Shown one piece after another: positions 15,187-23,295 of a stretch of 34,008 nt of DNA. Source of the DNA: an uncultured Clostridia bacterium (lineage in GTDB: Bacteria > Bacillota > Clostridia > Christensenellales > Borkfalkiaceae); NCBI GenBank assembly GCA_947627065.1, contig CANQUN010000015.1, positions 1 to 34,008 on the forward strand, written 5' to 3'. The stretch's first letter is position 1. Every line of letters starts with the position of its first letter. Position numbers and translations under genes: made by a program. The notes beneath the pieces were generated by a model that saw only the letters and a program-made list of their open reading frames with translations, did not search any database and was not told where the DNA came from.

Positions 15187-17205
15187 TTATCCGAGCCTCT
15201 TTTTCAAGAGCGCAGCGACCGCAAAGACGGCTGCGGCGGAAAGACCCGCCCCCGCCATGGAGCCTGAACACGAACCGCCGCCCGAAGACGTGCCGCCGTT
15301 TCCGCCGTGCGAAGCGGAAGGCGTGGACGACCCACCCTCGCCCGTTACGGTGATGGTGATGGTGGCGGTTTTGGATTCGGACTCGTCGCTCTCGTTGACC
15401 GTGGTGAGCGAGATGACGCGTGCGCCCTGAGTAAGCCTGTTCAGATAGGATTTATATATCGTGAGTGTTGCCGTGTGGTCTCCGTTGGGGGCGTCATCTT
15501 CTGGATTGAAGAAATATTCCCTCCTGCGGATGGTGCCGCCCGAGATTTCCTTGAAAATGCCGTTTTTGAGGTTGACGGAGATGACGAGATCCTCGGTGGC
15601 CTTGCCTTCTGCAAAGGTGTAAGACGTGGCGGAAAGTTCGGCCGCTTCGAGCGGGCGGTAACTATCCACAACGCGGATGCGGAGCATTTCGTACCCGCCG
15701 TTGTTGCGGACGTAAAAGTTGTGGTAACCCACTTCGAGCGAGGCGAAAACCTGAGGCTGAACGGTGAGAATGCCGCCCTCGTACGAATATTCGGACGCGG
15801 GAACGGGGGCAAAGTTTTCATCCTCCAAGGTGAGGGTGCCGTTGTCCTTGTTGTCAACGGCTACGGTGAAGGGTTGGGTTTCGCTCTTTATGCGGCGGAA
15901 GGAGTTGGATTCTGCCGTTGGGGTGTTGATGCCCTTTACCACTACGACGGCGCCGCCGAGGTGGGTGGCGGGAGTTTCTATAAACTTAAAGTAAGGATAG
16001 ACCTTGTGGGTGGTGGCAAAGTGAGAACGGGTGAGCGGATAGTTGTCCCACAGAAGTTCGCCGTTCATGTACACCGAGGTGCTCGTTTCCCCTATTTCGA
16101 TGCGGAGAGTGTTGAGCAAGGTGTATCTCCCGGAAGTGTAGGGTTCGCCGCCCGAGTTGTCGGTGTAATGTACTTTGGGGAGGTTGGCGTAAGAGGCTTC
16201 TGCCATGCAGTCCCCGTTGGTCTGGAACATTATGCCGTCGTTGGTACCGGTGAGGAATCCCTGATAGACGTTGCCGCCCATGACCGTGTTGTCGGGGTTG
16301 AGGCGGAGGGTTACTATCTTGTCGAAGGGGAGTTCTTCGAAACCTATGCCGTACCAGATGCCGTAGGACGCTTCTCTGTTGTCGTGCATGAAGGTTATCT
16401 CTATGGGTTTGTCTACGTCGTAACCCACGAGGGAGGCAAGGTGGCTCCTCGCCTGCATGTTGCCGTCGAGTTGGGTGAGCGGGCCGCGGGTGTTTTCTTC
16501 ATCTGCGGTCAGTTTTTCGTTGAAGTTGCGGAAGGTGTACGTTCCGTCGTCGTTCTGCACAACTTCTTTAACGTCGCCGAGGTGCGCCCAGCCGTTGTGG
16601 TCGATATTTTCGATGTTGGCGTCAAGCGAGTTGACCTTGTAGGAAAGGGGCGCCGTGGAGGACGCGGAAACGGTGAGGCGGCAGTCCGTAAGCGACATTT
16701 CGTGAACTTCTCTCTTGGGAGTGAAGGTGAAGCCGTCCACGGTTACGAACCACGAGTCGGCCATGTGCACGAAGTCTATGGAGTGGTCGCCCACCACGTT
16801 GTCGTAAGTGTAGAGGCATTCGGACGTGTAGTGGTCGGCGGCCGAGCGAATCCACGTTATGTCCCAACGGATACGGCGCATCTTTTCGGTGCTGTCGTTG
16901 GGGTATTGCAGGTAGGCCGTGAGGTAAACGCCGTTTTCGCTGTTCTGCTTGGCAAAGGTGAACACCATGCGCTCGGTGTTGGCGGTTGTTGGCGTCGCTT
17001 CGGTAATGGTAAAGCGGACGGCCGCGCCCGTGTCGAGGTTGAGGGGCGTTGCGTACGGCGTTTCGGTCGTGCCGTCCGTCGTGGTAACCACTTCTCCCAC
17101 CTCGGTTGCCGAGGCGGAAAGCGGCCGCGTGCCTGCTAAAATACCCGGACCCATCCCCGCGAGTACTATCGCGAACGAGACGATGAGGGCAGAGAGTTTT
17201 TTCAT
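15187..17205 (-). CDS. secreted surface protein, unknown family, with Cys-tailed C-terminus
   Basis: The start at 17205 follows AAGGAGG and gives a 672-residue protein with a signal peptide (MKKLSALIVSFAIVLAGM..., likely cut near SASA). The body is beta-rich; segments such as YGIWYGIGFEELPF, TLRIEIGETSTSVYMNGEL and PYFKF suggest a concanavalin/laminin-G-like sandwich, and the last third (LSATSYTFAEGKATEDLVISVNL) looks like an Ig-type domain. A Gly/Ser linker leads to Cys-Ser-Gly, a short hydrophobic stretch and KKRLG. The tail from Cys to the end is 27 residues, the same as in the next gene. A role in glycan binding is inferred from the neighbouring transporter and glycosidases. A frame extending to 17496 reads through non-coding repeats and is not part of the gene. 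Confidence 0.85.
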   Translation of the reverse strand: MKKLSALIVSFAIVLAGMGPGILAGTRPLSASATEVGEVVTTTDGTTETPYATPLNLDTGAAVRFTITEATPTTANTERMVFTFAKQNSENGVYLTAYLQYPNDSTEKMRRIRWDITWIRSAADHYTSECLYTYDNVVGDHSIDFVHMADSWFVTVDGFTFTPKREVHEMSLTDCRLTVSASSTAPLSYKVNSLDANIENIDHNGWAHLGDVKEVVQNDDGTYTFRNFNEKLTADEENTRGPLTQLDGNMQARSHLASLVGYDVDKPIEITFMHDNREASYGIWYGIGFEELPFDKIVTLRLNPDNTVMGGNVYQGFLTGTNDGIMFQTNGDCMAEASYANLPKVHYTDNSGGEPYTSGRYTLLNTLRIEIGETSTSVYMNGELLWDNYPLTRSHFATTHKVYPYFKFIETPATHLGGAVVVVKGINTPTAESNSFRRIKSETQPFTVAVDNKDNGTLTLEDENFAPVPASEYSYEGGILTVQPQVFASLEVGYHNFYVRNNGGYEMLRIRVVDSYRPLEAAELSATSYTFAEGKATEDLVISVNLKNGIFKEISGGTIRRREYFFNPEDDAPNGDHTATLTIYKSYLNRLTQGARVISLTTVNESDESESKTATITITVTGEGGSSTPSASHGGNGGTSSGGGSCSGSMAGAGLSAAAVFAVAALLKKRLG

Positions 17206-17313
17206 TGTATCCTCCTTATATTGCGGCGGGCGGCGTTTCGGCCGCCGTGCCGTACTTTGGTTTTGTGGGTTTTGGTTGTTTGCGTTGTTGGTTGCGTTTT
17301 GGGTTTGGTTGTT

Positions 17314-17396
17314 GCCTGCGGAATTGGGCGTTTTTGCTTCGGTTGTTTGCCGCCGCCTGCGGAATTGGGCTGTTTTTGTGAGATTTAGGGGGTTTT
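17314..17396 (+). repeat. short direct repeat plus a dispersed-repeat copy
   Basis: GCCTGCGGAATTGGGC occurs at 17314-17329 and 17355-17370, both followed closely by GTTTTTG. The second runs into a dispersed-repeat core at 17373-17396 (TTTTTGTGAGATTTAGG, then GGGTTT). It lies in the A/C-rich leader of the surface protein gene (minus strand). Confidence 0.55.
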
Positions 17397-17461
17397 TGGG
17401 GTTTTGCGCCATGTCCGTGCGTTTTGTCGGGCGAGTGCTTTTGGGGTCGTTGCCCACCTCA

Positions 17462-17494
17462 GGCGCTACGCGACCCTCCTCCTCGGGAGGCGCC
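17462..17494. repeat. REP-like palindromic element
   Basis: An outer GGCGC/GCGCC pairing (17462-17466 with 17490-17494) encloses an inner CCTCC-TCG-GGAGG hairpin (17478-17490). GC-rich hairpins built this way are scattered through many gut Firmicutes genomes as I recall; I have not searched for others. It lies between the small ORF and the surface protein gene. Confidence 0.45.
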
Positions 17495-17522
17495 ACTTTG
17501 TGGGGGCGGTATATCCCGCAGG

Positions 17523-17756
17523 TCAGTGTATTTTGGTGGTGCGGGGATTTGCGAGTTTCAAGGGACGCGCCCCGTCGGTTGCGGGTTGTTTGAGTATTGC
17601 GGGGCTGCCGTCGGTCTCGGGTGTTGCTTCCTTTTCGATTGCAAAGTTATTACCGACTCCGCCATTACGCTCAAACTGCCGATATTTCGGGCAAAGTTCA
17701 TCGATCAGTTCATTGAACTTTCTGTCCATATATTCCTGAAATTCTTCGTACGTCAT
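17523..17756 (-). CDS. possible small protein of unknown function
   Basis: A 77-codon frame starts MTYEEFQEYMDRKFNEL, reads like a helical, acidic protein for about 45 residues, then turns into low-complexity sequence near the REP-like element. GGAGGG lies about ten bases before the ATG. I do not recognise the family. It sits between the GH99-like genes and the surface protein genes on the same strand. The helical start supports coding, but the end may be read-through into repeat DNA. Confidence 0.4.
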   Translation of the reverse strand: MTYEEFQEYMDRKFNELIDELCPKYRQFERNGGVGNNFAIEKEATPETDGSPAILKQPATDGARPLKLANPRTTKIH

Positions 17757-17810
17757 TTTATCACATCCCTCCGTTTTGATTTACTGTGGTTGGTTACTAT
17801 TTTTTTGCGG

Positions 17811-17834
17811 TTTTGTGAGATTCAGGGGGTTTTT
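17811..17834 (+). repeat. dispersed intergenic repeat copy
   Basis: The core TTTTGTGAGATTCAGG followed by GGGTTTTTGGGG lies directly against the end of the GH99-like gene (minus strand), on the opposite strand. Confidence 0.55.
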
Positions 17835-17838
17835 GGGG

Positions 17839-19587
17839 TTACTGCGCGGAGTAGACCCAGCCGAGCCTGCCCGCGGGGGCGCACGTTCCTTGGGTGTAGA
17901 AGGCGGAAGGTTCAGTCCCCTCTGCTCCCACCACTTTGAAGGCTATGGCAAAGGGCGGTTTTAAGCCGAGCGCGGCGAGCGGGACGGAGATGGCGAGGGC
18001 GTTGCCGACAAGGGCCGACTGCGCGGTGCAGACGGGTTTGTACTCCCCTCCGCCGACGGATTCTACCGTGCAGGCGCCCGCAGCGCCGCCGCGGTTGAGA
18101 ACGAAGCCGCAAGGGGCGTTTTCGGCCGCCAGAACGACCGACGCGAGAGCGGCGTTACCCGCGGTTTTTATGAGAAATACGAGGTTTTTGTCGTCCGAAG
18201 CCACCCTTACCTCCTCCACCGAGAAGGGCGGGGCGGGCTGCGTGTATCTGACGGCGGGGCAGAAACCGACGTGGTCTCTTGCGTGGGCGCCGACGGTTAT
18301 GTTCTTGTAAACGGTGGGAATGCCTGTGAGGCTCCGTTCATCGCCGAGGTCCGCCGTGTGCCGCGGCGACGGGGCGGGGCGGGCCTGTTCCCTTTTGAAC
18401 TTTCGCACGTTGCGCACGAGCTGGAGATAGAAATTGTCCCCGTATCCGCCCGACATAGGCTCTATATCGCGGGAAAACTCGGTGTTGAACGCGTCCACGA
18501 AGAAGGTGCGCGGGCCGAGGCCGTTGGTGTCTATCCTGCCGTGCTGTTTGAGGGCGATCCACTCGTTCCAGCCCGTTACGAAGGTGTAGCGGGCGTCCTT
18601 TTCAAAGGCGGTTTGCCACTGCTCCTCGAAATTTTTGCCCGAGTGCACGGCCTGCGTGCCGTGGTCGGGGCCGTTTGCCGAAGTGTAGCCCCTGCCCCAC
18701 ATTTCGTTTTCTATCCGCGTGTTGCAGCGCGCGTCCGAAAACGGGAGTTTGTTGTGCTGGGCAACGCTGACGTTGACCGCGTTTCCGAAAAGGCGCTGCG
18801 GCCTTGTGAAGTCTATCCACGGAAAGCCGTTGGGATTTTCGGCCGCGACGTTGGGCCACTGGCTTTCCTTGATGTCGAAAAAGTCTAAAAGTTCCTTGTC
18901 CCTGACCGCCTGCGCGGTGCCCTGATCGGACGCGCCGCCGTTACCGTCCGTTATGGCGGCGATGAGCGGTTTGCCCTCGGGAGCGAACCATAATTCGCGA
19001 TAAAGGCCGCTTTTGTAGATTCCGTCGGGGAACGGCGAGCCTTGTTTTTCCCCGCTGCCGTCGTACAGGCGGCGCACGGTGGAAGCGCAGGAGCAGTTGG
19101 TGTAGAACATGAACTTGGGCACATTCCAGCCCTTTCTGCGGTATTCGTCAAACACCGAGAGGAGAACGGAAACGGTCTCGGGATAAGTGTAGGCGTTGGT
19201 GGCGTCGAAGACGAGAAAGTCTATGCCCGCTGCGGTGAGCAGTTCGGCGTGCTTTCTCAAGACCCACGGGTCGGCCGAGTTGTAGTAGCCGAAGAGCGGC
19301 TTGCCCCAGAAGTGGTAAGCGCCGCGTGGGCTTTTTGGGTCGTCCGCCGCCCAGAGCGCGGCGGGATTCTCCTTTTCAAGCCTGTTGATCTCGTAAACCG
19401 CCTTCTGTTCGGCGGGGTGCATGCCCAGCCAGAGAAAGTAGAAAAGCCCCACATATCGCGGTTTATCGGACTTTATTTCCCCCATTGGGATTATCTTTCG
19501 GCCAAAGTCGTCCACCCCGCAGAGCATCCTTAACGAAAACTCCGCTTCGGCCTCCGACACGGTGCATGAAATATCCCTGTTCATCAT
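17839..19587 (-). CDS. GH99-like glycosidase without signal peptide
   Basis: A 582-residue protein starting at 19587 (or the next codon, 19584) after AGAGGA; an upstream extension to 19953 lies inside the preceding gene and is rejected. It is a paralogue of the next protein upstream: both have YVG(L/M)FYFLW, YHFWGKPLFGYY / YHYWGEPLFGYY, AGIDFL, the VTGWNEWIA segment and FSRDIEPM..GGYGDN. These features fit the GH71/GH99/WbsX-like TIM barrels that cleave alpha-glycosidic bonds. The C-terminus (EVRVASDDKNLVFLIKTAG) looks like a worn carbohydrate-binding family 9-type domain. No signal peptide is present, so it would act in the cytoplasm on imported sugars. The start lies 20 bases after the stop of the lipoprotein paralogue, so both are in one operon. 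Confidence 0.75.
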   Translation of the reverse strand: MMNRDISCTVSEAEAEFSLRMLCGVDDFGRKIIPMGEIKSDKPRYVGLFYFLWLGMHPAEQKAVYEINRLEKENPAALWAADDPKSPRGAYHFWGKPLFGYYNSADPWVLRKHAELLTAAGIDFLVFDATNAYTYPETVSVLLSVFDEYRRKGWNVPKFMFYTNCSCASTVRRLYDGSGEKQGSPFPDGIYKSGLYRELWFAPEGKPLIAAITDGNGGASDQGTAQAVRDKELLDFFDIKESQWPNVAAENPNGFPWIDFTRPQRLFGNAVNVSVAQHNKLPFSDARCNTRIENEMWGRGYTSANGPDHGTQAVHSGKNFEEQWQTAFEKDARYTFVTGWNEWIALKQHGRIDTNGLGPRTFFVDAFNTEFSRDIEPMSGGYGDNFYLQLVRNVRKFKREQARPAPSPRHTADLGDERSLTGIPTVYKNITVGAHARDHVGFCPAVRYTQPAPPFSVEEVRVASDDKNLVFLIKTAGNAALASVVLAAENAPCGFVLNRGGAAGACTVESVGGGEYKPVCTAQSALVGNALAISVPLAALGLKPPFAIAFKVVGAEGTEPSAFYTQGTCAPAGRLGWVYSAQ

Positions 19588-19607
19588 ATATTCCTCTATC
19601 TTTGGTA

Positions 19608-21389
19608 TCAGAAGCCGTAAGCGAAAGCCGTTCTGCCGATGGGCGCGCTGTCTCCGCTGACGTAGTAGTCGGACATGTCGTCCTGCACGGTTATGTTGTC
19701 CGTTACCTTGAATTCTATGTGCCTGTCGTTGTCGCTGAGGCCGAGGGCGGAAAGCCTGACCCTTACGGTGAGGTATCTGCCCGAAACGGCAAGTTCGGCC
19801 GTGCCCGCGGACACCGTTTGGTAGCCGCTGCCCGTAAAGCGGGAAATCTCGCTTGTGCCGCCCGCAAGATCGGGATTCTTGTTGAGCACGAAGTTGTAGC
19901 CGTTGAAGCCCGAGGCGGTGTTGGATTTGACGTTGATGAGTATGTTCATCCAATTTTCGCCTTGCGGGGCGGTAACGTCGGCGGCGGTTTCTACCCTGAA
20001 ACAGAGGTATTCGCCGTCCGATGCGACCTGAACGGACACGATGTCGTTGCGGTTGGAATTGTCGGTATAGCGGATGTACCTGTCGTCATCGCCCTTGACG
20101 GTGCCGTTGTGGTCTCTCGCTATGGCGTCTCCCTCAAAGTCGGCATAGGCGGGAACGTCGTTCCACACGGGAGAGTCGGGGTCGAGACAGTCGCTGTGGT
20201 TGACGTATTTGTAATGGTAAGGCTCCCTGCCCTTCCACTGTCTCACGGCGGCTATGGTCTGCATGTAATAGTTGTCTCCGTAACCGCCTTTCATGGGTTC
20301 TATATCGCGGGAGAAATCGGTGTTGAATTCGTCCACAAAACTGACTTTGCCGTTCGTGGTCTGCTTGATGGCAATCCACTCGTTCCAGCCCGTTACGAAG
20401 GCGAAACGCACGCCTTTCTCGTTGTAAACGGTCTGCCACTGGTTGGCGTAATTGTCGCCGTAATTGACGCGAGAGGGGTCGTGCGACATGGTTTGCACGT
20501 TGAAACTTCTGCCGCGGTTGCCGTTTTCCTGATTGCTCATGGCGACTGAGTTGTGCTGCGCCACCGACACGGACATCGCCCCGCTGAGATAGTGGAATTC
20601 CTGAGGATAGTGGAAATCCATCCACGGGAAGCCCTCGGGAGACTGCGGGCCGTTGGGCCAGAGCACTTCCTTCATGTCGAAGTAGTTTACGTAAAGGTCG
20701 TCGCCCGCGTCCGTCCAGCCGCCGAGGTTGGTGACGATCATGGGCTTGCCGTCGGGGCGGAACCATATCGAGTCGTACACGGGATTTTGGTACCACGTGT
20801 CGTAAACGTGCTTTACCACGTCCTTGTAGCCCGTGTTGGTTATGAAGGTTATCTTGGGTACGTCAAAGCCCTGAGCGGCGAATTTGACGAGGGTGTCAAA
20901 CAAAAGCTGCGCGCGGTCGTCGTAAGTAAGGCCGTTTGTAACGTCCAGCCCGAGGAAGTCTATGCCCGCGGTGGTGAGCATTTCCACGTGGCGGGTTATC
21001 ACCCATTCGTCGAGATTGTCGTAGTAACCGAAGAGCGGTTCTCCCCAATAGTGGTAGACTTTGCCGCGGCTCTTGTCGGCATTGAGCGACCAGAGATCGT
21101 CGGGCGCGTTTTCAAGCAGCCAGTTGACGTCGTAACGGTTGACGTCGTGCGCACCCGACCACAGGAAGTAGAACATGCCGACGTAGCGGCTTTCGTTCAC
21201 CTCGTCCACGGGGCCGAAACTGCGGCCAAGCGCGTCGGTAGCGGCGAGGTTGTACTGCGCGTACTCCTGCGCCGAGAGGTTGCGCTCGTCGTATTCGGTG
21301 CGATTTGACGGGGACGTTTCCCCTCCTCCTCCGCAAGCCGTGAGCATGACGAATACCGCCGACATTAAAATTACAAATACTCTTTTCAT
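19608..21389 (-). CDS. GH99-like lipoprotein glycosidase with CBM9-like C-terminus
   Basis: A 593-residue protein with a lipoprotein signal (MLTAC, Cys19) and Gly-rich linker, so it should be anchored outside the membrane. The TIM barrel runs from about residue 65 to 400 with VGMFYFLWSG, WGEPLFGYYDN, TTAGIDFLGLDVTNG, FVTGWNEWIAIKQ and FSRDIEPMKGGYGDN. The C-terminal domain (IVSVQVASDGEYLCFRVETAADV ... FNGYNFVLNK ... VRVRLSALGL) matches the carbohydrate-binding family 9-like/DOMON pattern. GH99 enzymes known to me act on alpha-mannosides, but the substrate here is not established. It starts 12 bases after the permease gene, with AAAGGA upstream, and belongs to the transporter operon. Confidence 0.78.
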   Translation of the reverse strand: MKRVFVILMSAVFVMLTACGGGGETSPSNRTEYDERNLSAQEYAQYNLAATDALGRSFGPVDEVNESRYVGMFYFLWSGAHDVNRYDVNWLLENAPDDLWSLNADKSRGKVYHYWGEPLFGYYDNLDEWVITRHVEMLTTAGIDFLGLDVTNGLTYDDRAQLLFDTLVKFAAQGFDVPKITFITNTGYKDVVKHVYDTWYQNPVYDSIWFRPDGKPMIVTNLGGWTDAGDDLYVNYFDMKEVLWPNGPQSPEGFPWMDFHYPQEFHYLSGAMSVSVAQHNSVAMSNQENGNRGRSFNVQTMSHDPSRVNYGDNYANQWQTVYNEKGVRFAFVTGWNEWIAIKQTTNGKVSFVDEFNTDFSRDIEPMKGGYGDNYYMQTIAAVRQWKGREPYHYKYVNHSDCLDPDSPVWNDVPAYADFEGDAIARDHNGTVKGDDDRYIRYTDNSNRNDIVSVQVASDGEYLCFRVETAADVTAPQGENWMNILINVKSNTASGFNGYNFVLNKNPDLAGGTSEISRFTGSGYQTVSAGTAELAVSGRYLTVRVRLSALGLSDNDRHIEFKVTDNITVQDDMSDYYVSGDSAPIGRTAFAYGF

Positions 21390-21400
21390 CTTTTATCCTT

Positions 21401-22282
21401 TTAACCTTTCATGCCCGTTATCATCACGCCGTCGATGAGCCGACGCTGGAAGAGGAAGAACAAAATTGCGGGGAACACGGACATGAACACACCCGCCGCC
21501 ATTCCGTTTGGTACTTCCGTCATCTTGTAATTGCTGTTGAAATCTCTGAATATCGCTATCGCAAGCGTGTATTCGTCCTTTACGTTGAGGTAGATGAGCG
21601 GGCCGAAGAAGTCGCTCCAATAGCCGTTGAAGGTGCCCACGAGCAGGTAGATGAGAATGGGCACGCACAGGGGCATGGTTATGAGCGCGTATCTCATGAA
21701 CGGCCCCGCGCCGTCTATCTTGGCCGCCTCGTCAAGGTCCTTGGGTATGCTGCGCATGAACTGCCTGACGAGAAAGATGTTCATGGCGCCGCCGCCGAGC
21801 AGGTTGGGCCACGTGAGCGGCTTTGCGCTCTGTCCCCACCCGATGGAGGTGAACAGTATGTACTGGGGTATCTGCAGCACCATGGAGGGCAGCAGCAGCG
21901 TGGATATCATGAGGGCGAACAGGAACTTTTTGCCGAAAAATTCGAGTTTGGCAAAGCCGTACGCCACCACGGACGCCGAGAGCGGCACCGCCACCATGTT
22001 GAACAGCACTATCTTGAGGGTGTTCCACGTATTTTTGAGGTAATTGTACTTACCCGCAAAGATGTTGCGGTAGGCCGCGAACGTGGGGCGGCACCACACC
22101 AGCCCGTCCTGATCCCATCCCCACGGGAAGAAGGGGACGAGCGTTCTCTTGACGAGTAGTTCGGACGAGAGGCTTTTGTTGACCATGAACAGGTACGGGA
22201 ATATGAACACGAGCGACAGCACGATGAGGAGTATGTAGAAGGCTATGTCTATGGCCGTTTTTCTCTTGATGTGCGCCTTCAT
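21401..22282 (-). CDS. carbohydrate ABC transporter permease (MalG/UgpE type)
   Basis: From the ATG at 22282, which has GGGGAGG upstream, the protein is 293 residues with about six membrane segments. The EAA loop that docks the ATPase is visible as DEAAKIDGAGPFMRYALITMPLCVP, and the C-terminus ends QRRLIDGVMITGMKG, typical of CUT1 permeases. The start overlaps the stop of the partner permease (TGATG), implying coupled translation. As in most CUT1 operons, no ATP-binding subunit is present, so a shared MsmX/UgpC-like ATPase elsewhere must energise it. Confidence 0.93.
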   Translation of the reverse strand: MKAHIKRKTAIDIAFYILLIVLSLVFIFPYLFMVNKSLSSELLVKRTLVPFFPWGWDQDGLVWCRPTFAAYRNIFAGKYNYLKNTWNTLKIVLFNMVAVPLSASVVAYGFAKLEFFGKKFLFALMISTLLLPSMVLQIPQYILFTSIGWGQSAKPLTWPNLLGGGAMNIFLVRQFMRSIPKDLDEAAKIDGAGPFMRYALITMPLCVPILIYLLVGTFNGYWSDFFGPLIYLNVKDEYTLAIAIFRDFNSNYKMTEVPNGMAAGVFMSVFPAILFFLFQRRLIDGVMITGMKG

Positions 22283-23250
22283 CAGCTTTCCTCCCCGTAA
22301 TAAACCCACTTTGACGTACGGAATATCAAGAGGGTCAGCACGCCTATCACGGCGAACAGTATCCACGACAGCGCGCTTGCGTAGCCGTAACGCGAGGCTG
22401 TGTTGAACGCTTCTTCATAAATTTTAACCGCGTACAGGTACAGCCCGCTCTGTTTACCGAGGCCGAGCGTGTACGTGGAAAAGGTCTGCAACGCGCCGAT
22501 TATGCCCGTGATGAGGTTGTAGAAGATCATGGACGTGGACATGGGCACGGTTATCTTTATGAGGCGGGTGAAGGGACCCGCACCGTCCAGCCGCGCGGCT
22601 TCGTACACGGTGTCTGGTATGTTTTTGAGGGACGAAAGCCAGAGAATCATGCTTCCGCCGAGACCCCAAAGCCCCGTTATGATGAGGGTGGGGAACGCCG
22701 TAGTTTCCCCCCTGAACCACGTGAGGCCGCTTACGTCCACACCTATCTTGTCCAGCCAATAGTTGACGAGGCCCGCCGGGTCGAACGCGCTGCGCCAGAT
22801 GAGGCCGGACACGACGCCCGGTATTATGCAGGGCAGGTAAATGAGCAGCCTGAACACCCCTATCCCCTTTGTCTTTCTGTTGAGCAGCACGGCCAGCAGG
22901 TAAGACAGCACGAGGTTGATGGGTATGGTTATTACAGCGTAGCGGAAAGTGGTGTAAAACACGCTGTTGCGGTTGAACATGGTGCCGCCGTTGCCGTCGG
23001 GTATGGTGAACATGAGGTCCTGATCGGCGGTGAACGCTTCTATATAGTTGCCGAAACCGCGGAACACCACGCTGTCCTCTACCATGCCCACTCCGTCGTA
23101 GTGATAGAGCGAGTAGATGAAGGACATTACCATGGGGTAGAATGTGAATATGGCAAGGCCGAGCACGAGAGGCAGGACGAACAGCCAGCCCGCCCAGCTC
23201 TTTTTAACCGTTTTTAATATTCTCTTGCCGATTCCGCCTTTGCTTGTCAT
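22282..23250 (-). CDS. carbohydrate ABC transporter permease (MalF/UgpA type)
   Basis: A 322-residue membrane protein: WLFVLPLVLGLAIFTFYPMVMSF opens the first membrane segment, YLPCIIPGVVSGLIWR lies in the core, and YEAARLDGAGPFTRLIKITVP is the EAA loop. This is the first permease of a CUT1 pair. The start codon lacks a clear Shine-Dalgarno sequence. It follows the binding protein gene by 45 bases and overlaps the second permease by one base. Confidence 0.93.
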   Translation of the reverse strand: MTSKGGIGKRILKTVKKSWAGWLFVLPLVLGLAIFTFYPMVMSFIYSLYHYDGVGMVEDSVVFRGFGNYIEAFTADQDLMFTIPDGNGGTMFNRNSVFYTTFRYAVITIPINLVLSYLLAVLLNRKTKGIGVFRLLIYLPCIIPGVVSGLIWRSAFDPAGLVNYWLDKIGVDVSGLTWFRGETTAFPTLIITGLWGLGGSMILWLSSLKNIPDTVYEAARLDGAGPFTRLIKITVPMSTSMIFYNLITGIIGALQTFSTYTLGLGKQSGLYLYAVKIYEEAFNTASRYGYASALSWILFAVIGVLTLLIFRTSKWVYYGEES

Positions 23251-23295
23251 AACTTTGCTTTTTATGGTTTTTGTTTATGATTTATTATTATGAGA

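Noticed and set aside
15307-17139. 610-codon plus-strand open frame
   Set aside because: Antisense to the surface protein gene, which has a signal peptide, a ribosome binding site and a tail shared with its neighbour.
17206-17496. N-terminal extension of the first surface protein
   Set aside because: It reads through the REP-like hairpin and dispersed repeat, and the ATG at 17205 has AAGGAGG and a signal peptide right after it.
19588-19953. N-terminal extension of the cytoplasmic GH99-like protein
   Set aside because: It overlaps the C-terminal domain of the lipoprotein paralogue in another frame; the ATG at 19587 has AGAGGA upstream.
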